The position numbers were made by a program, and so were the translations under genes. Shown here piece by piece: positions 55,127 through 64,000 of a stretch of DNA of 64,000 nt. Source of the DNA: Betaproteobacteria bacterium (GTDB lineage: Bacteria; Pseudomonadota; Gammaproteobacteria; Burkholderiales; SG8-39). The first letter of the stretch is position 1; every line of letters starts with the position of its first letter. The notes under the pieces are model-generated. The model did no database searches. It had not been told where the DNA came from and saw nothing but the letters and a program-made list of their open reading frames with translations. The DNA lies in the NCBI GenBank assembly GCA_004297625.1, contig SCTY01000047.1:1-64000 (forward strand), given 5' to 3'.

Positions 55127-57818
55127 CGCGCCGCGACTTCCTCAAGCTTTCCGCCGCCGCCACGGCGCTGGCGAGCGCCGGATGCAGCCGACCCTCGGAG
55201 CCGATCGTGCCCTACGCCGAGCAGCCGGAGATCACCCTGCCGGGGATTCCGCGCTTCTATGCGAGCGCGCTCAGCTTCACCGGTGCCGCGGAGGGCGTGC
55301 TCGTCGAGTCGAACACCGGCCGGCCGACGAAGGTCGAGGGCAATCGCGCGCATCCCGGCAGCCTGGGCGCGACGAGCGTGCAGGGACAGGCGGCGGTGTT
55401 GCAGCTCTGGGATCCGGAGCGCTCCAAGGCGCCGCGCCGGCGCGGCCAGCCGGCGACCCGGCAGGGCTTCGAGCTCGAGCTGAACGAGGCGCTTGCGAAG
55501 CTCGAGGAGCGCCAAGGCGAGGGCTTGCGCCTTCTTACCGGAACCGTGAGCTCGCCGACCCTGCTCGCGCAGCTCGACGCCCTCATCGAGCGCTATCCGC
55601 GCGCGCGGCTGCACCGCTGGGATCCGCTCAACCGGGACCATGCGCGCGAAGGCGCGCGCCTCGCCTTCGGGCGGCCCCTCGCGCCGCTCTACCGGCTCGA
55701 GGAGGCGCGCGCCGTGCTGAGCCTGGATTGCCGGCTTCTCGAGGATGATCCCGGGCGGCTCAACCACATCCGCCAGTACGCGCGCTCGCGTACGCCACAG
55801 CCCGGTGCCATGACGCGCTACTACGCGCTCGAGAGCGCGCCGTCGCTCCTCGGCGCGCTCGCCGACCATCGCTACGCGCTGCCGTTGCCCGACATCGAGC
55901 GCTGGCTCGTCGATCTCTCGAGCTCATTGCGAGGCAACTCCGCCGACAGGCGCGTCGCTGCGATTGCCGAGGATCTGAAGAAAAACCGCGGCCTCGTCCT
56001 CGCCGGCGAAGCCCTCGCGCCCTGGGCGCACGCGCTCGTGCATCGGCTGAACGCCGAGCTCGGCGCGCCGGTCTCGTACGTCGAGCCCGTGGATCCGTTC
56101 GCCGGGACGCACGCGCGCTCGATCGGCGAGCTCGCGCAGGCCATGCGCGCGGGCGAAGTCGAGCTGCTGCTCGTGCTCGAAGGCAACCCGGTTTACGACG
56201 CCCCCGCCGACGCCGGCTTCGGCGAGGCGCTCGATCGGGTGCCGCTCTCGGTGCATCTCGCGCTCTACGAGGACGAGACCTCGGCGGCGAGCACCTGGCA
56301 TCTGCCGGCGACGCACGCGCTCGAGCACTGGAGCGATGCGCGCGCCTTCGACGGCACCGCGGCCGTCGTGCAGCCGCTCATCGCGCCGCTCTACGGCGGC
56401 CTCTCGCCGCACGGGCTCCTCGCCTCGCTGCTGCGCGCGCCGCGAAGCGGCTACGACGCCGTGCGCGCGCATTGGCGCGACATCGACTGGGAGGCCGCGC
56501 TGCGAAAAGGTGTGATCGACAAGAGCGCTTTCACTCCCAGGGAAGCGAAGCCTAAGGAGATCTCGATTCCCGCTTTCGAAGAGCGCGCGGGCTGGAACGT
56601 GCGCTTCGTCGCCGACCAGAGCGTGCTCGAGGGCAGCTTCGCCAACAACGCCTGGCTCCAGGAGCTGCCGCGCTCCGACACGAAAATCACCTGGGACAAC
56701 GCGGCGCTGGTCTCGCCCGCCTCGGCGCGCGCGCTCGGCGTGGCGAGCGGCGACATGCTGCACGTCTCCGTCGAAAACCGCTCGATCCTCGCGCCCGCCT
56801 GGGTGCTTCCCGGTCATGCGGAGCGCAGCGTCACGCTCGCGCTCGGCTACGGGCGCACGCACGCCGGCGCGGCGGGCAACCGCGTGGGCTTCAACGCCTA
56901 TCGGATAAGGCCGGCCGCCGCGCCGTGGTCGGCGAGCGGAGGGGAGGTCCTCCGGGTTCCCGGCCGGCACGAGTTCGCGACCACGCAGAACCACGCGCGC
57001 ATGGAGGGGCGCGATCACGCCAAGCACATCGAGCTCGAGGCGCTCGTCGGCAAGGCGAAGGCGTTCGAGGAGAAGATCCCCGAGCACTCGCTTTACCCGC
57101 CGTGGCCCTACGAGGGCTACCGCTGGGCCATGAGCGTGAACCTCAACACCTGCGTGGGCTGCAACGCCTGCACCATCGCCTGCCAGGCCGAGAACAACAT
57201 CCCGACGGTGGGAAGGCACGAGGTCATGGCCGGCCGCGAGATGCACTGGATCCGCGTCGACCGCTACTACGAGGGTCCGGAGCCGAAGGTGCTCTTCCAG
57301 CCGGTGCCGTGCATGCATTGCGAGAACGCGCCCTGCGAGTACGTCTGCCCGGTGGGGGCGCCGGTGCACGACAGCGAAGGCCTGAACCTGCAGGTCTACA
57401 ACCGCTGCATCGGCACGCGCTTCTGCTCGCAGAACTGCCCGTACAAGGTGCGCCGCTTCAACTTTCTTCAATATTCACAAAACGAAGAATCGTCGAAGGC
57501 GCAGAAAAACCCGGAAGTCACGGTGCGCATGCGCGGCGTGATGGAGAAGTGCACCTACTGCCAGCAGCGCATCACGCGCGCGCGCATCGAGGCCGAAAAG
57601 GAAGGCCGGCGCATTCGCGACGGCGAGGTCGTCACCGCCTGCCAGGCGGCATGCCCGGCCGGGGCAATCGTTTTCGGGGATCTGAATGATGGGAACAGCG
57701 AAGTCAACGGCGCGAAGCGCTCGCCGCTCAAGTACGACCTGCTCGCCGAGCTGAACACCCGGCCGCGCACCAGCTACCTCGGGCGCGTGCTCAACCCCAA
57801 CCCGCGGCTTGCCGAAGC

Positions 57819-57822
<4 letters not shown>
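55114..57822 (+). CDS. actB: Alternative complex III subunit B, molybdopterin-like/Fe-S protein
   Basis: 902 residues from the ATG at 55114 (13-nt overlap with actA). A Tat signal (LTRRDFLKLSAAATALASAGCS) is combined with a lipobox. Residues about 40-600 resemble a molybdopterin oxidoreductase but lack a Cys/SeCys ligand motif that I can see, as known for ActB. The C-terminal third carries Fe-S ligands: CVGCNACTIACQAENN, CMHCENAPCEYVCPVGA, CIGTRFCSQNCPY and CTYCQQRITRA...CQAACPAGA, for three [4Fe-4S] and one [3Fe-4S] cluster. It carries electrons from the quinol site to ActA. Confidence 0.94.
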
Positions 57823-59140
<1,318 letters not shown>

Positions 59141-59144
<4 letters not shown>

Positions 59145-59662
59145 GCGAGAAGCTCTACGGCGTGATAGCGGAATTCGCGAGCGCCGAGGCGCTGCTCGAT
59201 GCGGCGCGCCGCGCGCGAACGGCCGGCTACCGCGGCGTCGAGGCGTACGCGCCGTTTCCGGTCGACGGCCTGGCCGAGGCCGTCGGGATGCGCCGCAACT
59301 GGATAGCGGCGCTCGTCTTCGGCGGCGGCCTCCTCGGCGGCCTCGGCGGTTTCTTCATGCAGTGGTACTCGGCGGTCGTCTCCTACCCGATCAATTCCGG
59401 CGGCAAGCCGCCGAACAGCTGGCCGGCGTTCATCCCGGTCACCTTCGAGCTCACGGTGCTCGCCGCGGCGCTCGTCGGCTTTCTCGGCATGCTGTTCCTC
59501 AACGGCCTGCCGCGGCTCTACCACCCGGTCTTCAACGTGCGCGAGTTCGACCTCGCCTCGCGCAACCGCTTCTTCCTGTGCCTGCGCGCGGCGCCGCACG
59601 ACGAGGCGCGCCGCTTCCTCGCCGGCCTCCAGCCGATGGGCATCTGGGATGTGCCGCAATGA
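59141..59662 (+). CDS. actD: Alternative complex III subunit D
   Basis: 173 residues from a GTG at 59141 overlapping the actC stop. LYGVIAEFASAEALLDAARRARTAGYRGVEAYAPFPVDGLAEAVG is the typical DUF3341/ActD start. Two helices follow (IAALVFGGGLLGGLGGFFMQWYSAVV, FIPVTFELTVLAAALVGFLGMLFLNGLP), with the conserved YPINSGGKPPNSWPAFIPVTFE loop between them. Structural subunit. Confidence 0.95.
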
Positions 59663-60222
59663 GAGCGTTCCTTGTTTTGGCCGCGGTCCTGTCGCTCGCG
59701 GCCTGCGAGAAGCTCATGCGCGACATGTACGACCAGCCGCGCTACAAGCCGATGCACGAGAGCGCGCTTTTCCCCGATGGCAGCTCGGCGCGCGCGCCGC
59801 TGCCGGGCACCGTCGCGGCGGCAGGCGGGACGTTCGCCGGCACTTCGAGCGGGCGCCAGGGTACCGAGCAGGAGAAATTGCGTCCCGAGATCGAAAAGGC
59901 GAAAACCAACCCGTTCCCCATCACTATGCAGCTGCTGCGGCGCGGGCGCGAGCGCTTCGACATCTACTGCGCCCCCTGCCACAGCCCGGTGGGCGACGGC
60001 GACGGGCGCGTCGCGCGGCGCGGCTTCCCGCACCCGCCGAGCTACCACATCGAGCGCCTGCGCGCGGCGCCCGACCGCCATTTCTACGACGTCATGACGC
60101 AAGGCCATGGCGTGATGCGGCCCTACGCCGACCGCGTGCCGCCCGAGGACCGCTGGGCGATCGTCGCCTATATCCGCGCGCTGCAGTTGAGCCAGTACGC
60201 GAAAGCCGAGGACTTGAAATGA
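59659..60222 (+). CDS. actE: Alternative complex III subunit E, monoheme cytochrome c lipoprotein
   Basis: 187 residues, ATGA overlap with actD. Lipobox LAAC (MRAFLVLAAVLSLAACEKL). MYDQPRYKPMHESALFPDGSSAR is the conserved ActE start. Heme motif CAPCH, with distal Met in GHGVMRPYADRVPPEDRWAIVAYIRAL. It is likely the exit cytochrome of the complex. Confidence 0.94.
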   Translation: MRAFLVLAAVLSLAACEKLMRDMYDQPRYKPMHESALFPDGSSARAPLPGTVAAAGGTFAGTSSGRQGTEQEKLRPEIEKAKTNPFPITMQLLRRGRERFDIYCAPCHSPVGDGDGRVARRGFPHPPSYHIERLRAAPDRHFYDVMTQGHGVMRPYADRVPPEDRWAIVAYIRALQLSQYAKAEDLK

Positions 60223-61145
60223 GCTCGTACCTCTTCGCCTGGCTTCTCTTCCTCGGCCTCGCGCTCGGCGCGATGGCGAACGTCATGGTGCACAACCTCA
60301 CCGGCGGCCCCTGGTTCCCGGCGGTGCGCGCGCCCTTCCTCGCCGGCATGAAGCTCGTGCCCATCGCCGCGCTCGCCGGCATTCCGGTGCTCGCCGGCAT
60401 GCGAAACCTGTATCCCTGGGTGGAGGAAGGCGGCAACTGGTGGCTCTCGCCCGGGCTCTTCGTCGCGCGCTCGGTGCTCTATCTCGTCGCCTGGAGCCTG
60501 CTCTCCTGGCGCCTCGCGAGCGACTCGAGAAAAGGCTTCAGCGCCTTCGGGCTTCTGCTCTACGCCTTCACCGCGTCGCTCGCCGCGGTCGACTGGATCG
60601 GCTCGCTGGTGCCGAAGTGGTACTCGAGCGGCCTCGGGCTCGTGGTGGGCAGCGGACAGATGCTCGGCGCCATGGCGCTCGCGGTTGCGTTCGCCGGGCT
60701 GAAGAGCGAGCAGCGCGGCGCGCGCGAGGGCGAAGGCGTGCGCCAGACTTTCATGGACCTCGGCAACCTGCTGCTCACGTACGTGCTCGCCTGGGCCTAC
60801 CTCGTCTACATGCAGTTCCTGATCGTGTGGATGGCCAACCTGCCGCGCGAGATCGCCTGGTACGTGCCGCGCCTGCAGACCGGCTGGGTCGCGCTCGCGC
60901 TGATCCTGGTCCTCGCGCACTTCTTCGCACCGCTCCTGATCCTGCTCTTCCGCGCCGCGAAGCGCTCGCCGCTCGCTCTCGGCACGCTCGCCGCGGCGCT
61001 CCTCGCCGCGCACGTCGTCGACGTCTACTGGCTGGTCGCGCCTTCGCTGCGCCCGCAGGGCTTCAGCGTCGCCTGGGGCGATCCGGTCGCGCTCGCCGCC
61101 GCCGCGGCGCTCTGGTTCTTCCTCTGGAGGCCGGCGCGTGGCTGA
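60219..61145 (+). CDS. actF: Alternative complex III subunit F (ActF/truncated NrfD-like)
   Basis: 308 residues, ATGA overlap with actE. About ten helices. Features include VHNLTGGPWFPAVRAPFLAGMKLVPIAALAGIPVL, DWIGSLVPKWYSSGLGLVVGSGQMLGAMALAV and WMANLPREIAWYVPRLQTGWVALALILVLAHFFAPLLILLFR, all usual for ActF. It is shorter than many ActF proteins (about 400). Fused later in the operon with oxidase genes. Confidence 0.92.
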   Translation: MSSYLFAWLLFLGLALGAMANVMVHNLTGGPWFPAVRAPFLAGMKLVPIAALAGIPVLAGMRNLYPWVEEGGNWWLSPGLFVARSVLYLVAWSLLSWRLASDSRKGFSAFGLLLYAFTASLAAVDWIGSLVPKWYSSGLGLVVGSGQMLGAMALAVAFAGLKSEQRGAREGEGVRQTFMDLGNLLLTYVLAWAYLVYMQFLIVWMANLPREIAWYVPRLQTGWVALALILVLAHFFAPLLILLFRAAKRSPLALGTLAAALLAAHVVDVYWLVAPSLRPQGFSVAWGDPVALAAAAALWFFLWRPARG

Positions 61146-61458
61146 GCCTCGCGACATCGACCTCCGCGGCGTCTTCGCGGGCGCCGCCGTGGTCCTCGGC
61201 GGCATCGTGCTCAGCATCGCGGTCTCGTGGGCGATCCTCGCCGCGAGCGACGCGCCGGCCGAGGGGCCGAACGCCGCCGCGGCGCCGAAGGTGAGCGGGC
61301 CGGCGCTGCAGACCGCGCCGCAGCGCACGCTGGCGGAATTCGTGCGCGAAAAGAACGCGCGCCTCGAAAGCTCGGGCGCGGTCGAAGGCGAGCCCGGGCG
61401 CGTGCACATCCCCATCGAGCAGGCGATGCAGCTCCTCGTGCAAAGGCAGGCGAAATGA
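61138..61458 (+). CDS. Small membrane-anchored protein in act-cox operon
   Basis: 106 residues from a GTG at 61138, overlapping actF by 8 nt. One helix (GVFAGAAVVLGGIVLSIAVSWAILAAS) then a periplasmic tail with PQRTLAEFVREKNARLESSGAVEGEPGRVHIPIEQAMQLLVQR. The last part resembles the short periplasmic segment of ACIII-linked oxidase accessory proteins (the RVHIPI-x-AM motif is recurrent near cytochrome oxidase operons). Probably an assembly or docking subunit. Confidence 0.7.
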   Translation: MAEPRDIDLRGVFAGAAVVLGGIVLSIAVSWAILAASDAPAEGPNAAAAPKVSGPALQTAPQRTLAEFVREKNARLESSGAVEGEPGRVHIPIEQAMQLLVQRQAK

Positions 61459-62146
61459 GCAGGTTTTTCTTGTGTTTCCTTTTCATGGCCGGCCTGGCGT
61501 GGGGCCATAACGGCAAAGTCGATTTCGATCCGCGCCCTGGCGCGCAGCTGCCGCTCGCGCTCGCATTCGAAGAAGCCGGAAAACCGGTGCGGCTGGAGCG
61601 CTTCTTCGGGCGCACGCCGGTGGTGCTGCTGCTCGGCTACCAGGGCTGCGTCAATCTCTGCTCGACGACGCTTCGCACCGCCGCCGACGCCCTGGAGCGC
61701 ACCGGCCTGCGCGCCGGCGCCGACTACGTCGCACTCTTCGTGAGCATCGATCCGCGCGACGAGAAAGCGCCGCCCGAGCGGCGTCCTGGCTGGCACTTCC
61801 TCACGGGCGCCCGCTCGGCAGCGGCCCTTGCCCGAAGCATCGGTTTTGAATTCATCTTTGAAAAGGAAAGCGGCGAGTTCGCGCACCCGGCGGGCTTCGT
61901 CGTGCTCACGCCGCTCGGCACGGTGGCGCGCCACTTCCCCGGCGTCGGCTTCGAGCCGCGCGCCGTGAGGGCCGGCATCGAGCAGGCGGCGCGCGGCGAG
62001 AGCTCGAGCGCCTTCGAGCGCCTGCTCCTCGTGTGCTTCCACGATCCGGTGAGCGGCAGATACAGCGAGACGGTCCTGGACGCGCTGCGCCTCGCGATCG
62101 CGGCGTTCCTCGCGGCGCTCGCCTGGTTCGGCTGGCGGAGGCTGCG

Positions 62147-62150
<4 letters not shown>
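61455..62150 (+). CDS. SCO1/SenC copper chaperone
   Basis: 231 residues, ATGA overlap with the preceding gene. Signal peptide MSRFFLCFLFMAGLAWG. Thioredoxin-like fold with the copper site GYQGCVNLCS (Cys-x3-Cys) and a later His (EFAHPAGFVVLTPLG). A C-terminal helix (ALRLAIAAFLAALAWFGW) anchors it. It loads copper into the CuA site of the following subunit II. The site spacing is C-x3-C, as in known SCO proteins. Confidence 0.9.
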
Positions 62151-63088
<938 letters not shown>

Positions 63089-63095
63089 CCCCTTT

Positions 63096-64000
63096 ATGAG
63101 CTACCTCACCGAAGGCTACACGCTGCGCTCGTGGCTCACCACGCACGACCACAAGCGCATCGCGCTGCTCTACGCGGTGGCGATCACGGCGTTCTTCTTC
63201 GTCGGCGGCGCCGCGGCGACGATGATGCGCCTGGAGCTCGCGACGCCGGCGGGCGACCTCGTGAGCGCCGACACCTACAACAAGCTCTTCACGATCCACG
63301 GCGTGATCATGGTGTGGTTCTTCCTCATCCCGTCGATCCCTTCGGTGCTCGGCAACTTCCTCGTGCCGATGATGATCGGCGCGAAGGACATGGCGTTCCC
63401 GCGCCTGAACCTCGCCTCCTGGTACATCTACGTGATCGGCGGCGCCTTCACGCTCGCGGCGCTCGTCGCCGGCGGCGTCGACACCGGCTGGACGTTCTAC
63501 ACGCCCTACTCGACGATGTTCGCGAACGGCCACGTGGTGCTCGTGATCGCCGGCGTGTTCGTCGTCGGCTTCTCGTCGATCCTCACCGGGCTCAACATCA
63601 TCGTCACGGTGCACCGGCTGCGCGCGCCGGGGCTCACCTGGTTTCGCCTGCCGCTTTTCATCTGGGCGAACTACGCGACGAGCCTCATCCTCATCCTCGC
63701 CACGCCGGTGCTCGCGATGACGCTCACGCTGATCGCGCTCGAGCGCCTCGCCGGCATCGGCATCTTCAACCCGGCGCTCGGCGGCGATCCGCTGCTCTTC
63801 CAGCATCTTTTCTGGTTCTACTCGCACCCGGCGGTCTACATCATGGTCCTGCCCGCGATGGGCGTGGCGAGCGAGATCATCCCGTGCTTCGCGCGCCGCC
63901 CGGTGTTCGGCTACCGCTTCATGGCCTACGCCATCCTCGGCATCGCCTCGATCGGCTTCCTGGTGTGGGGACATCACATGTTCGTCTCCGGGCAGTCGCT
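63096..64000 (+). CDS. coxA: Cytochrome c oxidase subunit I, A2 type, cut by window edge
   Basis: About 301 residues are visible from the ATG at 63096. [30 protein letters not shown] is the usual start. [15 protein letters not shown] provides a heme a His. [19 protein letters not shown] carries the copper-B His in the motif YSHPxV. This marks an A2-type oxidase, which lacks the classic Glu of XGHPEV. A caa3 subunit II next door agrees with this. It is the terminal O2 reductase, fed by alternative complex III and the fused cytochrome c. Confidence 0.95.
   Translation, partial: MSYLTEGYTLRSWLTTHDHKRIALLYAVAITAFFFVGGAAATMMRLELATPAGDLVSADTYNKLFTIHGVIMVWFFLIPSIPSVLGNFLVPMMIGAKDMAFPRLNLASWYIYVIGGAFTLAALVAGGVDTGWTFYTPYSTMFANGHVVLVIAGVFVVGFSSILTGLNIIVTVHRLRAPGLTWFRLPLFIWANYATSLILILATPVLAMTLTLIALERLAGIGIFNPALGGDPLLFQHLFWFYSHPAVYIMVLPAMGVASEIIPCFARRPVFGYRFMAYAILGIASIGFLVWGHHMFVSGQS

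Overview
The window is a GC-rich (roughly two thirds G+C by eye), densely coded bacterial chromosome segment, most likely from a betaproteobacterium. The evidence is a GlrK/GlrR-like two-component pair, EpsL/EpsG-type exopolysaccharide genes, a LigJ/LigK aromatic meta-cleavage module, FNR-type boxes, sigma-54-like promoters, and an alternative complex III next to a caa3-type oxidase. I see no tRNA, rRNA, CRISPR array or intact transposase.

Layout. 1-6.5 kb: partial response regulator, sensor kinase, exopolysaccharide genes (Wzz/tyrosine kinase, EpsL-like porin, ManC), a glycosyltransferase remnant and an EF-hand protein. 6.8-15.4 kb: metabolic genes: MFS pump, medium-chain dehydrogenase, solute-binding protein, hemerythrin, CBS protein, SDR, YbaK-type deacylase, hydrolase, LigK and LigJ. 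15.5-20 kb: a Rieske dioxygenase pair, small membrane or secreted proteins and a class II aldolase. 20-25 kb: a large PAS-GGDEF-EAL protein and a GspE/PilB ATPase. 25-46 kb: an accessory-looking stretch of small stress or envelope genes (PRC-barrel, PDZ, CDF, DegP, EF-hand, GIY-YIG-like, BON, CBS, TVP38, outer-membrane barrel) mixed with a TPP enzyme, an enolase-superfamily enzyme and a large FAD/Fe-S oxidase. 46-51 kb: a complete branched-chain amino-acid type ABC operon. 51-54.5 kb: CPA1 antiporter, FNT channel, PPC protein and a mosaic of gene scraps. 54.5-64 kb: alternative complex III (actA-F), a SCO protein, coxB with a cytochrome c tail and the start of coxA. This last operon moves electrons from quinol through complex III to oxygen.

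Three features stand out. (1) Between 27.7 and 53.8 kb, twelve intergenic sites carry a sigma-54-type element (GG-N10-GC, usually GGCAC-N5-TTGC). Eight lie so close to the start codon that the predicted transcript would have a leader of 0-5 nt, and most of those genes lack a Shine-Dalgarno sequence. Seven further sites carry two or three CTTAAG-like half-sites at 11-bp spacing, followed exactly 11 nt later by a -10-like hexamer; four of these sit back to back with a sigma-54-like element between divergent genes. (2) At least ten genes are remnants, most with internal deletions that preserve recognisable ends: glycosyltransferase, PanB-like, YvlD-like, ClC, molybdenum-oxidoreductase chimera, SDR, Hsp20, alpha/beta hydrolase, an ABC1-kinase-like scrap and a NicO/FNT chimera. 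(3) The 53.3-54.6 kb segment is assembled from pieces of genes found intact elsewhere in the window (FNT tail, actA head, CDF tail, EF-hand tail with its terminator).

All functional names are inferred from motifs read by eye. No database search was possible.
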